DNA of 64,000 nucleotides from Herbaspirillum sp. 3R11 (GTDB taxonomy: Bacteria > Pseudomonadota > Gammaproteobacteria > Burkholderiales > Burkholderiaceae_D). The translations under genes and the position numbers were made by a program. Shown here one piece after another: positions 14,644 to 23,247 of this stretch (position 1 is its first letter; the number at the start of each line of letters is the position of its first letter). Under the pieces are notes generated by a model. It was not told where the DNA came from and did not search any database. It saw nothing but the letters and a program-made list of their open reading frames with translations. The DNA lies in contig NZ_SPNJ01000005.1 in the NCBI RefSeq assembly GCF_004563925.1, forward strand, positions 248,001 through 312,000. The letters are read 5' to 3'.

Positions 14644-16338
14644 TTACAGAACGTCGCTGGCGTGATCCGCCAGACGCGAACGCTCGCCGCGCGCCAGCGT
14701 GACGTGGCCGCTGTGCGACCAGCCCTTGAAGCGATCGACCACATAGGTCAGGCCGCTCGATCCTTCCGTCAGGTAAGGCGTGTCGATCTGCGCGATGTTA
14801 CCGAGGCAGACGATCTTGGTGCCCGGACCTGCACGGGTGACCAAGGTCTTCACCTGTTTCGGCGTCAGGTTCTGCGCTTCATCGATGATCAGGAATTTGT
14901 TGACGAAGGTGCGACCGCGCATGAAGTTCAGCGACTTGATCTTGATACGCGAGCGGATCAGGTCTTGCGTTGCCGCGCGACCCCATTCGCCGGCATCGCC
15001 GTCGGACTTGTTCAACACTTCCAGGTTATCGTCGAAGGCGCCCATCCACGGACCCATCTTTTCTTCCTCGGTGCCCGGCAGGAAACCGATATCTTCGCCC
15101 ACCGGCACGGTGACGCGGGTGACGATGATTTCGTTGTAGTTCTTGGTTTCCAGCACTTGCGCCAGACCGGCCGCCAGCGCGAGCAGGGTCTTGCCGGTGC
15201 CGGCCTGGCCAAGCAGCGTGACGAAGTCGCACTCCGGATTCATCAGCAGGTTCAGGGCGAAGTTCTGCTCACGATTGCGCGCCGTGATGCCCCACACGCT
15301 GTTTTTGGTATGGCCGTAGTCGCGCAAGGTCTGCAGGACTGCTGTCTTGCCGTTGATTTGCGTGACCTGGCCGTAGAAAGCCGGTTCGCCATTCTTCGGC
15401 TCGATGAAGACGAACTGGTTCATCAACATCGATGGCACGTGCGGACCGGTCACACGATAATAGGTGTAGCTGGTACCGTGCTTGTTTTCCTGCCATGACT
15501 CCATGCCCTTGCCGTGCTTGTTCCAGAAGTCGTCCGGCAGTTGCTGGATGCCCGAATACAGCAGGTCGGTATCTTCCAGCACATGGTCGTTGAAATAATC
15601 TTCCGCCGGCAAACCGATGGCGCGCGCCTTGATGCGCATGTTGATGTCTTTCGACACCAGCACGACCGGGCGGTCCGGATATTGCTGATCGAGTGCGCGC
15701 ACCACGCCGAGAATCTGGTTGTCGGCTTTGCCTTCCGGCAGGCCATCGGGCAGCTTGGCGTTTTGCAGCTTGGTCTGGAAGAACAGGCGGCCCTTGGCGT
15801 CCTTGTTGCCCAGCTTGGACAGCGGGATGCCGAGGTCGATGGCGTCTTCGGCAATGTCGCTGACCAGCGCGTCGAGCGAACGCGAAATCTGGCGTGCATT
15901 GCGGGCGACTTCCGACATGCCCTTCTTGTGGTTGTCGAGCTCTTCCAGCGTGATCATCGGCAGATAGATGTCGTGTTCCTCGAAACGGAACAGCGAGGTC
16001 GGATCATGCATCAGCACGTTGGTGTCGAGTACGAACAGCTTTGACACACCGAGCTTGTCGGCGATACGGCTGGTGGTCGACTTGGCGCGCGATTCCAGCA
16101 CTTTGGGTGTGGCCACACGCGGTTTTTCGGCCGGGCTCTTGCCGGTGATCTTGGCTTGCGGCTGCAGTGGCTGCTGCGCCTTGGCGACCGGAGCAGCGAT
16201 AGATGCAACCGGGGCAATCGGTGCAGCAGGTTCTACCAATGCGATATGGGGTTTGACGGTTTTACCGCGTTCGGCCTTCGGATAATCTTTGGGCGCCAAT
16301 AAGGCAGCTGGTTTACTCGGCAGTTTGGGCAGGGGCAT
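14644..16338 (-). CDS. PIN-PhoH family protein (PhoH2-like RNA helicase/ribonuclease)
   Basis: A 564-residue protein with three parts. Residues 1-95 are a low-complexity Ala/Pro/Lys-rich extension. Residues about 101-245 form a PIN nuclease domain with 'FVLDTNVLMHDPTSLFRFEE' and 'LPMITLEELDNHK', including acidic metal-binding positions. Residues about 345-560 form a PhoH ATPase with Walker A 'GQAGTGKTLLAL' (377-388) and Walker B 'FLIIDEAQNLTPKQVK'. Characterised PhoH2 proteins unwind and cleave RNA. The ATG is preceded by GAGG. Despite the name and the neighbouring phosphate transporter, the family's tie to phosphate starvation is loose. The N-terminal extension is unusual and looks disordered. 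Confidence 0.9.
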   Translation of the reverse strand: MPLPKLPSKPAALLAPKDYPKAERGKTVKPHIALVEPAAPIAPVASIAAPVAKAQQPLQPQAKITGKSPAEKPRVATPKVLESRAKSTTSRIADKLGVSKLFVLDTNVLMHDPTSLFRFEEHDIYLPMITLEELDNHKKGMSEVARNARQISRSLDALVSDIAEDAIDLGIPLSKLGNKDAKGRLFFQTKLQNAKLPDGLPEGKADNQILGVVRALDQQYPDRPVVLVSKDINMRIKARAIGLPAEDYFNDHVLEDTDLLYSGIQQLPDDFWNKHGKGMESWQENKHGTSYTYYRVTGPHVPSMLMNQFVFIEPKNGEPAFYGQVTQINGKTAVLQTLRDYGHTKNSVWGITARNREQNFALNLLMNPECDFVTLLGQAGTGKTLLALAAGLAQVLETKNYNEIIVTRVTVPVGEDIGFLPGTEEEKMGPWMGAFDDNLEVLNKSDGDAGEWGRAATQDLIRSRIKIKSLNFMRGRTFVNKFLIIDEAQNLTPKQVKTLVTRAGPGTKIVCLGNIAQIDTPYLTEGSSGLTYVVDRFKGWSHSGHVTLARGERSRLADHASDVL

Positions 16339-16782
16339 CAGAACCTCGGTAGTGAAGGGAAGAAAAATGCCGCTTTGTCAGAGCGTACAGGTACTGCTGG
16401 AGGAGCAACAACGAACGACTGCCGCTAATAAAACCCTTCTTGGTACAGGCATGCGCCGCCGGCGGACGCAGGAAAAGAGGAAGGAGGGCTTGATTAGTGG
16501 AAGAGGTGAAGGCGGCGGACAAGGCAACACCACTCGTACCGTCGGTACAGGCGTAGCGTGTTGCCGGGGCTTTATCCGCAGCGCAAATTCGCAAAGTAAA
16601 AAAGCCGTTTTGGCAGGTTCGGGACCTGATCCAAAAACGGCTTCCAAAAAACGGTTTTCTGTTTGAATTCAAAGGCTTATCTAAATTAACCGCAACTTTC
16701 GGCTCGCGGCTGCAACATGACTCTTGAGATCGATCCTGCTGCCGCTCCGGGGAAACGCGTGTCGTCGTGGGACTAACGTTTC
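16339..16782. other. Intergenic region between bcp and phoH
   Basis: This 444-bp stretch holds the bcp terminator (16598-16643), the phoH ribosome-binding site, and presumably the phoH promoter, which I could not place. Open frames on both strands across it have Arg/Gly/Thr-rich low-complexity products and no ribosome-binding site, and I do not regard them as genes. Confidence 0.6.
16598..16643 (-). terminator. Intrinsic terminator downstream of bcp
   Basis: Arms AAGCCGTTTT (16602-16611) and AAAACGGCTT (16634-16643) enclose a second hairpin (CAGGT/ACCTG), and on the minus strand the structure is followed by a T-run. It lies about 140 nt after the bcp stop. Confidence 0.8.
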
Positions 16783-17262
16783 TTAAGCAATTGTCTTCAC
16801 AAAACTGAGCACCTCGTCGACATGCGATGGCACTTTTACTCCACGCCATTCTTTCACCAATGTGCCCGATCCGTCAATCACAAACGTACTGCGTTCGACG
16901 CCGCGGACTTTCTTGCCGTACATGTTCTTCATTTTCATGACGTCGAACATGATGCACAGCGTTTCGTCAGGATCGGAAATCAGTTCAAATGGCATGTCCA
17001 GCTTGGCCTTGAAACCCTCATGTGACTTCAGGCTGTCGCGGCTGATGCCGAAAATTTCGGTATTGTGCTTCTGGAATTCCGGATAGCTCTCGCGGAACTG
17101 GATGCCCTCCGTGGTACAGCCCGGCGTATTGTCTTTTGGATAAAAGTACAGCACCAGTTTCTTGCCTTTGTAATCCGACAGCGAGAAGGTTTTGCCGCTG
17201 GTCATCGCAGCGGAAAATTCCGGCACGGTCTTGTTCAGTATGGATGGTGTGTCGTCAGTCAA
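16783..17262 (-). CDS. bcp: Thioredoxin-dependent peroxiredoxin Bcp/PrxQ
   Basis: A 159-residue peroxiredoxin. 'LVLYFYPKDNTPGCTTEG' places the peroxidatic Cys at residue 49, and the conserved Thr (TPGC) and a downstream Arg (GVERSTFVID) complete the active site. Bcp reduces hydrogen peroxide and organic hydroperoxides in the cytoplasm using thioredoxin. The resolving Cys five residues on (CxxxxC), found in many family members, is absent (Ile54 here). The only other Cys is near residue 103, so it may act as a 1-Cys type or use that distant Cys. The gene stands alone between two unrelated units. Confidence 0.94.
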   Translation of the reverse strand: MTDDTPSILNKTVPEFSAAMTSGKTFSLSDYKGKKLVLYFYPKDNTPGCTTEGIQFRESYPEFQKHNTEIFGISRDSLKSHEGFKAKLDMPFELISDPDETLCIMFDVMKMKNMYGKKVRGVERSTFVIDGSGTLVKEWRGVKVPSHVDEVLSFVKTIA

Positions 17263-17340
17263 AATGGCGTCCCGAGGTAAGTGTTGGTGTTGTGTCGTCG
17301 AGAATCGTGCGATGTCGCGTGTCTGTCTTGCGCATGTCGC

Positions 17341-18282
17341 TTATGCGGCCTGCAGAATCATGTCGCCGGAACGTCCCGGCAACTCGCCCCATGCGATAGG
17401 CAGAATCGGCAGGACATCGTCTTTCACGGTCTGGTAGTACTCGCCCATCGACGCCAGATCGTAGCCTTGGGCGCGCCAGCCGAGCAGCAATTGCTCGAAG
17501 ATGGGGGCAAGTTTCTGCCCTTCAAGCTCGGCATGCAAGGTAAAGACATGGTCGCGGCGTTGTTCGGTCAGTCGCAACAGCATAGCGGCGACATTTGACG
17601 TATCGATGACAACGCCGTTGATGGTGCGGCCGAGCAGTTCGTCGAGCGTCGGCAACGTGGTCGGCAATTGCACGCACGACAAAGTCTTGCCCCCGGACGC
17701 GAGGCGATGCGGACCGGCGTCGAGATCCTGCAGCGAACCGTCTTCGTTGAGCACCGCGCGGCCATCGGAGGAATAGGCGATGCCGAATTCATCGAGCTGG
17801 GCAAAGGCATACTCATTCATCTGCCAGCCGGCGGCGCCGTGCGTCACGGGCGTGTGACCGAAGATGTCGTGGAAGCGCGCATACGAACGCTGCATGGTCT
17901 CGCGCGTCCAGGCTGCATCACGCGTGCGGACGTGGTCTTGCCAGACGCGGTGGTCCCAGGTGTGGATGCCGCATTCGAAACCGGCGTCGCGCACCGCGCG
18001 CATGTAGTTTGCACAGGTCTTGCCGATGTCCGGCGCCGGCAGCAGCGTGCCGTACATCAGCGTCTTGATGCCGTAATGTTCGACGACCGAGGTGCGCGAC
18101 ACCTTGCTGAAGAAGCCGGGGCGGAACACTTGCTTGAGCGCCCAGCCGGTATGGTCAGGACCAAGTGAAAACAGGAAGGTCGCATTGGCGTTGTGGCGCA
18201 GCAGTTGCCGGACCAGATTGGGAACGCCTTCGCGGGTGCCGCGATAGGTGTCGGCGTCGATTTTGAGAGTGATCTGGGGCAA
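17341..18282 (-). CDS. arnD: 4-deoxy-4-formamido-L-arabinose-phosphoundecaprenol deformylase ArnD
   Basis: A polysaccharide-deacetylase (NodB) fold protein of about 313 residues. 'LKIDADTYRGTREGVPNLVR' holds the metal-binding DxD region, 'GIHTWDHRVWQDH' supplies the metal-binding His residues, and 'HAELEGQKLAP' matches ArnD near the C-terminus. It removes the formyl group from the undecaprenyl-linked sugar during L-Ara4N synthesis. I chose a TTG start at 18282 (LPQITLKIDADTYRG), because homologues begin at this point and the only ATG upstream (18375) would add an Arg/Gln-rich tail of 31 residues. It lies after the terminator of the main arn block, so it may be transcribed separately. Confidence 0.88.
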   Translation of the reverse strand: MPQITLKIDADTYRGTREGVPNLVRQLLRHNANATFLFSLGPDHTGWALKQVFRPGFFSKVSRTSVVEHYGIKTLMYGTLLPAPDIGKTCANYMRAVRDAGFECGIHTWDHRVWQDHVRTRDAAWTRETMQRSYARFHDIFGHTPVTHGAAGWQMNEYAFAQLDEFGIAYSSDGRAVLNEDGSLQDLDAGPHRLASGGKTLSCVQLPTTLPTLDELLGRTINGVVIDTSNVAAMLLRLTEQRRDHVFTLHAELEGQKLAPIFEQLLLGWRAQGYDLASMGEYYQTVKDDVLPILPIAWGELPGRSGDMILQAA

Positions 18283-18481
18283 GGTTGCTTGCTTTCTTGA
18301 GGTAGTGCGGCAACGCTGGCGGCGATGCTGTTGCGCTGACAACAACGTGCGCTGATGCGGTTGCCTGATGACCAAATTGTGGCACGAAAGGCGCAGCGAA
18401 TAAACCCATTTTGAGGATTCATTCGTATTTTCCTGAGTACTCCCGTGGCGAGACGGTATCCGGCATGGTTAATCAAGCGCG

Positions 18482-18510
18482 AAAAAAAAATCCGCCCGGA
18501 AGGGCGGATT
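18482..18510 (-). terminator. Intrinsic terminator closing the main arn operon
   Basis: AATCCGCCC (18489-18497) and GGGCGGATT (18502-18510) pair around a GGAA loop, and on the minus strand a run of nine T follows. It lies 22 nt after the stop of the ArnA decarboxylase gene and before arnD. Confidence 0.92.
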
Positions 18511-18532
18511 CGTTTGATGCGCTCGACGATGT

Positions 18533-19588
18533 TCAGTCGACCAGTGCCCGGGCTTCTGCAACCTGGCCACGATACGCGTCAAAAATATTGCGCAGCGTGT
18601 CGGCCATGGTGAAGGTCGGCTTCCAGTTCAGTTCTTCACAGGTGTTGGTGATCTTCGGCACGCGGTTCTGCACGTCCTGGTAACCCTTGCCGTAATAGGC
18701 GGTGGAGGTGGTTTCAACCAGTTTGACCTGCTTGGCCGAATCGGCGTATTCCGGATATTCGGTCGCCAGCTTCAACATCATGTCGGCGAGGTCGCGGATC
18801 GAATAATTGTTGACGGGGTTGCCGATATTGTAGATCTTGCCGGTGGCGATGCCGCCTTCGTTGGCGATGATCTTCATCAGCGCATCGATACCGTCATCGA
18901 TATAGGTGAAGGCGCGCTTTTGCTGGCCGCCGTCGACCAGCGAGATGTTCTCGCCGCGCACGATGTGACCGAAGAACTGGGTCACGACGCGTGAGCTGCC
19001 TTCTTTCGGTGTATGGATCGAATCCAGGCCGGCGCCGATCCAGTTGAACGGACGGAACAGCGTGAAGTTCAGATTGTCTTCCATGCCGTAGCCCCAGATC
19101 ACGCGATCCATCAGTTGCTTGGAGCAGGAATAAATCCAGCGCGGCTTGTTGATCGGGCCGCAAATCAGTTCGGATTCTTCGGAATCGAATTCGTCGTCAT
19201 GGCACATGCCATACACTTCCGACGTCGATGGGAACACCAGGTGCTTGCCGTACTTGGCGGCTGCACGCACGATCGGCAGGTTGGCTTCGAAGTCCAGTTC
19301 GAACACGCGCAGCGGCTTGTTGACGTAAGTCGATGGCGTCGCGATGGCGACCAGCGGCAGGATCACGTCGCATTTCTTGACGTGGTATTCGACCCATTCC
19401 TTGTTGATCGTGATGTCGCCTTCGAAGAAGTGCATGCGCGATTTGTAAGCCTCGTTTTCGAGGACGTCGGTGATGCGGTCGGTCATCATGTCCATGCCGT
19501 AGACATGCCAGTCCGTGGTTTCCAGGATGCGCTTGGACAGGTGGTGGCCGATGAAGCCGTTGACGCCGAGAATGAGGACTTTTTTCAT
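18533..19588 (-). CDS. arnA (decarboxylase part): UDP-glucuronic acid decarboxylase, separate ArnA C-terminal half
   Basis: A 351-residue short-chain dehydrogenase/reductase. The NAD-binding motif 'ILGVNGFIGHHL' lies at residues 5-16, the active-site 'PSTSEVYGMC' near residue 120 carries the Ser-Glu pair that defines ArnA decarboxylases, and 'WIYSCSKQLMDRVIW' provides the Tyr and Lys. It oxidises and decarboxylates UDP-glucuronate to UDP-4-keto-pentose. In E. coli this domain is fused to a formyltransferase; here the formyltransferase is the next gene upstream, 14 bp away. A terminator follows the gene. No sign of a broken fusion is seen: both halves have their own starts and complete domains. 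Confidence 0.93.
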   Translation of the reverse strand: MKKVLILGVNGFIGHHLSKRILETTDWHVYGMDMMTDRITDVLENEAYKSRMHFFEGDITINKEWVEYHVKKCDVILPLVAIATPSTYVNKPLRVFELDFEANLPIVRAAAKYGKHLVFPSTSEVYGMCHDDEFDSEESELICGPINKPRWIYSCSKQLMDRVIWGYGMEDNLNFTLFRPFNWIGAGLDSIHTPKEGSSRVVTQFFGHIVRGENISLVDGGQQKRAFTYIDDGIDALMKIIANEGGIATGKIYNIGNPVNNYSIRDLADMMLKLATEYPEYADSAKQVKLVETTSTAYYGKGYQDVQNRVPKITNTCEELNWKPTFTMADTLRNIFDAYRGQVAEARALVD

Positions 19589-19602
19589 AATAATTGGACG
19601 GC

Positions 19603-20520
19603 TTAGACAGCCATGTATTTCAGATAATTGTTAAGAGAGACGTCCTGATCGTTGATCTGGATGCCCAGGATTTGCAGATAGTTGCCGTCGCCGCAACGTG
19701 CGTAGAGACGGCCGCCTTCAAAGAACTTGTCTTGAGCGCCATGCGACCTCTCAAGCGTTGGACGGGCCGATGCCGGCACCAATCGTGTTCTCACCAGCGT
19801 GATTTTATCACCTGCGATTTCCTCGAAGGCGCCGGGATAGGGTGGCGCGACCGTGCGAACCAGATTATGCACGTATTGGGCAGGCTTTTTCCAGTCGATC
19901 CGGCCGTCTTCCGGCTTGCGGCCGCCGAAGTAGCTGCCCTTGGTGAGGTCGTTGGGCAGCTTTGGCGTGCGTCCGGCCAGCATCAGCGGCAGTACGCGCC
20001 ACAGGGTTTGCTCGGCGGCAACCACGACCTTGCCGAACACTTCGAACGCGGTGTCGTCCGGCAGGATAGGCACCGCAGTTTGCGCAACGATGGCGCCGGC
20101 GTCCGGCTTGGCAGCCATTTCATGCAGCGTGGCGCCGGTTTCGGTCTCGCCGTGCAGCACCGCCCAGTTGATCGGCACGCGGCCGCGGTACTTCGGCAGC
20201 AGCGAGCCGTGCATGTTGTAGGCGCCGTGCTTGGCCAGCGCCAGCAGGTTGACCGGCAGCATGTGGCGATAATAGAAACTGAAGATGAAGTCCGGCTGCG
20301 CAGCCTGCACTTGGGTGAGCAGTTGCGGCGACTTCGGATCTTCCGGCGTGATGTACGGGATGCCGTATTCGCGGCACACGCCGGCGACCGAATTGAACCA
20401 GATATTCTCGGTCGCGCTGTCTTCATGGGTCACCACCAGCGCTACCTTCACACCGCGCGCGAGCAGCACCTTCAGGCAGCGTACGCCGACGTCGTGATAG
20501 GCAAAGACGACCGCGTTCAT
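19603..20520 (-). CDS. arnA (formyltransferase part): UDP-L-Ara4N formyltransferase, separate ArnA N-terminal half
   Basis: A 305-residue formyltransferase of the methionyl-tRNA formyltransferase fold. 'YNMHGSLLPKYRGRVPINWA' carries the catalytic Asn and His, and 'AAKPDAGAIVAQ' carries the Asp. It transfers formyl from 10-formyl-tetrahydrofolate to UDP-L-Ara4N. Its ATG overlaps the arnC stop by 4 bp (ATGA), so the two are translationally coupled. Together with the downstream decarboxylase gene it makes up what is a single bifunctional ArnA in enterobacteria. Confidence 0.93.
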   Translation of the reverse strand: MNAVVFAYHDVGVRCLKVLLARGVKVALVVTHEDSATENIWFNSVAGVCREYGIPYITPEDPKSPQLLTQVQAAQPDFIFSFYYRHMLPVNLLALAKHGAYNMHGSLLPKYRGRVPINWAVLHGETETGATLHEMAAKPDAGAIVAQTAVPILPDDTAFEVFGKVVVAAEQTLWRVLPLMLAGRTPKLPNDLTKGSYFGGRKPEDGRIDWKKPAQYVHNLVRTVAPPYPGAFEEIAGDKITLVRTRLVPASARPTLERSHGAQDKFFEGGRLYARCGDGNYLQILGIQINDQDVSLNNYLKYMAV

Positions 20521-21473
20521 GAGCTCTGCTTGTCCTGATCGTAAGACTGCTCCAGCACGGCCTGGACCACATAACGTGGACGTGCGCGTACCTGCAGGTA
20601 GATGCGGCCGATGTATTCGCCCAGCAAACCGATGCCGAACAGGATCACGCCGATCAGGAAGAAGGTGATCGCGAACAGCGTGAAGACGCCTTGCACTTCA
20701 GCACCGAGGATGAAGCGGCGGATCACCATCAGGATGAACAGCGCGGCGGAGGCAAACGACAGTCCGATGCCGAGCAGCGAAAAGAATTGCAGCGGCACCA
20801 GCGAGAAGCCGGTGACCAGGTCGAAGTTCAGGCGGATCAGGCTGTACAGCGAATACTTCGATTCGCCGGCCGCGCGTTCTTCATGCTCGACGATGATTTC
20901 CGTCGGCTTGCGCGCAAAGGTATACGCCAGCGCCGGCACGAAGGTATTGACTTCGCGGCACTGGTTGATCAGGTCGATGACGTTGCGACCGTAGGCGCGC
21001 AGCATGTTGCCCTGATCGGTCATCTTGATGTGGGTGATCTTTTCACGCAGGCGGTTCATGGCCTTGGAGGCCAGGGTGCGCCACGCCGAATCCTGGCGCT
21101 GGCGGCGGATCGAGCCGACGTAATCGTAGCCCTCGCGAATCTTGGCCACCAGGTTGCCGATTTCTTCCGGCGGGTTCTGCAGGTCGGCATCGAGCGTAAT
21201 GACGATGTCGCCGCGGGTTGCGTCGAACCCGGCCAGGATCGCCATGTGCTGGCCGTAGTTGCCGTTGAAGAGCACCACGCGGGTAACGTCCGGGCGCAGG
21301 CGATACTGATCGGCCAGGATGGCGGCAGACCTGTCGCGGCTGCCGTCGTTGACGTAAATGATTTCGTAGGGCATGCCGAGAGCGTCCAGCGCCGGATAGA
21401 GGCGGTCGAACAGCTTGGCGAGGCCGGATTCCTCGTTATAGACGGGAATGACGACGGAAATTTCTGGTTTCAT
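20517..21473 (-). CDS. arnC: Undecaprenyl-phosphate 4-deoxy-4-formamido-L-arabinose transferase ArnC
   Basis: A 318-residue GT2-family transferase. It begins MKPEISVVIPVYNEESGL, with 'IIYVNDGSRDRS' and the metal-binding 'TLDADLQNPPEEI' in the catalytic domain. Two hydrophobic helices follow near residues 230-290, typical of ArnC and polyprenyl-phosphate mannosyltransferase-like enzymes. It moves the formylated sugar onto undecaprenyl phosphate at the inner membrane. I chose the ATG at 21473 over the TTG one codon earlier. It overlaps the following formyltransferase gene by 4 bp. Glycosyltransferase 2 proteins are many, but the arn context supports the specific call. Confidence 0.9.
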   Translation of the reverse strand: MKPEISVVIPVYNEESGLAKLFDRLYPALDALGMPYEIIYVNDGSRDRSAAILADQYRLRPDVTRVVLFNGNYGQHMAILAGFDATRGDIVITLDADLQNPPEEIGNLVAKIREGYDYVGSIRRQRQDSAWRTLASKAMNRLREKITHIKMTDQGNMLRAYGRNVIDLINQCREVNTFVPALAYTFARKPTEIIVEHEERAAGESKYSLYSLIRLNFDLVTGFSLVPLQFFSLLGIGLSFASAALFILMVIRRFILGAEVQGVFTLFAITFFLIGVILFGIGLLGEYIGRIYLQVRARPRYVVQAVLEQSYDQDKQSS

Positions 21474-21616
21474 CAAAGCCTGGAATGAAAAATTGCTGTA
21501 CTGAAAGCGTTACTGTAAACCATGCAATGCAAGCCGCATACCATGCGCCGGTTTGCGGCCGGTTCGGGCAATCATGCCGCCGTTGTTGCCTGGCGGACAT
21601 GGTTGTGCTGGCCAAC

Positions 21617-22756
21617 TTATGCGAGCACGGATTTTACCGCGCCGACTGCGCGCTCGATATCTTCTTTACTCATTGCAGTAAACATCGGCAGCGACACGAT
21701 CAGGCGACCGACGCGCTCGGCGATCGGGAACATGCCTTCCTTGAAGCCGCGATCGCGGTACAGCTTGAGCAGGTGGATCGGTGGATAGTGGTAGCCGATG
21801 CCGATCTGGCGCTCCATCATCTTCTCCATGAAGGCGGCGCGCGTGATGCGTTCCGGCAAGACCAGCTGGTACATGTGCCAGTTGGAGTTCTCGAAGTCGG
21901 CGACAGGCAGCTGGGCGCCGCTTTGCGCTTCGAAGTCAGGGCCGAACACCTCGAAATAATGCTGCGCCAGGCCGCGGCGCTTTTCGGTGATCGCGTCGAT
22001 GTGGGCAAACTGGCCCAGGCCGATTGCGGCTGCGATATCGGTCATGTTGAACTTGCCGCCCAGTACATCGACTTCCAAGCCGTCGAAGCCGCTGCGGGTG
22101 ACGCCTTGCAGGCGGTATTTTTCGGCCAGGCGCGCTTCATCAGGATTATTGACGACCAGACAACCGCCTTCGGAGCTCGTCACGTTCTTGTTGGCCTGGA
22201 AGCTGAACGAGACAAAGTCGCCGAACGCGCCGATACGCTTGCCTTTCCAGGTCGAACCGAGTGCCTGGGCGGCGTCTTCGATCACGCGCAGGTTGTGTTT
22301 TTTTGCGATCGCGTACAGGCGATCCATGTCGACCGGCAGGCCCGACAGGTAGACCGGGATCACGGCCTTGGTGCGCGGCGTGATGGCGGCTTCGAGTTTG
22401 TCGAGGTCGATGTTGCGGGTGATTGGGTCGATGTCGGCGAAGACAGGCGTGGCGCCGGTTTCGATGATGACATTGGCGGTGGCGACCCAGGAAATCGGCG
22501 TCGTGATGACTTCATCGCCGGCGCCGATACCGGCAATGCGCAGCGCGATTTCCATGGTGCAGGTGCCGGAATTGAACGTGCGCACGATGCGGCCGTCCAG
22601 ATAGTCGGACAGGGCCTTCTCAAATGCCTGCACCTTGGGGCCGCTGGTGATCCAGCCGGAGCGAAGCACATCGGCGACGGCGGCGATGGTGGGTTCGTCG
22701 ATGGTCGGTTTGGAGAACGGCAAGAAGGGCAGAGCAGGCTGAACAGGTTGAGTCAT
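21617..22756 (-). CDS. arnB: UDP-4-amino-4-deoxy-L-arabinose aminotransferase ArnB
   Basis: A 379-residue DegT/DnrJ/EryC1-type aminotransferase. It begins MTQPVQPALPFLPFSKP and has 'VLRSGWITSGPKVQAFE', the PLP lysine in 'SFSFQANKNVTSSEGG', and 'GKFNMTDIAAAIGLGQ'. ArnB transfers an amino group from glutamate to UDP-4-keto-pentose. I prefer the ATG at 22756; a TTG four codons earlier is also possible. The gene sits between the ArnE/F-like gene and arnC on the same strand. Related aminotransferases serve other nucleotide sugars, so specificity rests on the neighbours. Confidence 0.92.
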   Translation of the reverse strand: MTQPVQPALPFLPFSKPTIDEPTIAAVADVLRSGWITSGPKVQAFEKALSDYLDGRIVRTFNSGTCTMEIALRIAGIGAGDEVITTPISWVATANVIIETGATPVFADIDPITRNIDLDKLEAAITPRTKAVIPVYLSGLPVDMDRLYAIAKKHNLRVIEDAAQALGSTWKGKRIGAFGDFVSFSFQANKNVTSSEGGCLVVNNPDEARLAEKYRLQGVTRSGFDGLEVDVLGGKFNMTDIAAAIGLGQFAHIDAITEKRRGLAQHYFEVFGPDFEAQSGAQLPVADFENSNWHMYQLVLPERITRAAFMEKMMERQIGIGYHYPPIHLLKLYRDRGFKEGMFPIAERVGRLIVSLPMFTAMSKEDIERAVGAVKSVLA

Positions 22757-22875
22757 GTGGGCTCGCAATAATCTGGGGTGGTGAATTCAGTCGGCCGCGC
22801 CGGCGATGATGTCGCTCCGGCGCGAGCCGCCTATTGTAAATCAGCCAAGTCGGCCGGATCAGTTGGATCAGCGGA

Positions 22876-23247
22876 TCAACTCTTCGTCAGCAGAATAACG
22901 CCGACGATGATCACGCCGATGGCCAGGATGCGCTGCGCCGACACCACTTCGCCGAGGAAATACCAGGCACCGACAGCGTTGATGATGTAGCCCAGCGACA
23001 GCAGCGGATAGGCGATCGTCACATCCACACGCGACAGTCCGATGATCCACACGCCGACCGAAATCACATAGCAGGTCAGGCCGCCGATGATCGGCAACTG
23101 CGTGGCCAGCTTGATCCCGGTGGAGAGCCAGTTCTCCGCCGTCAGGTGGATTGCGCCGACGGCATTGGTGCCGGCCTTGAGCAGCAGCTGCGCGACGGCG
23201 TTGAGGCAAATGCCGACGAAGATGAAACCGAAGGTGGTGATATTCAT
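22876..23247 (-). CDS. Small EamA/SMR-type membrane protein, ArnE/ArnF-like flippase subunit
   Basis: A 123-residue hydrophobic protein with four predicted membrane helices and the SMR-like features 'FIFVGICLNAVAQLLLKAG' near the N-terminus and 'GAWYFLGEVVSAQRILAI' near the C-terminus. ArnE and ArnF together are thought to flip undecaprenyl phosphate-L-Ara4N to the periplasmic face. Only one such gene is present here. Its ATG overlaps the arnT stop by 4 bp (ATGA), so it is tightly coupled to arnT. Sequence alone does not say whether it corresponds to ArnE or to ArnF. Confidence 0.85.
   Translation of the reverse strand: MNITTFGFIFVGICLNAVAQLLLKAGTNAVGAIHLTAENWLSTGIKLATQLPIIGGLTCYVISVGVWIIGLSRVDVTIAYPLLSLGYIINAVGAWYFLGEVVSAQRILAIGVIIVGVILLTKS

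Noticed and set aside
16289..16666. 125-codon open frame on the plus strand between phoH and bcp
   Set aside because: Arg/Gly/Thr-rich product, overlaps the start of phoH and the bcp terminator, and has no ribosome-binding site.
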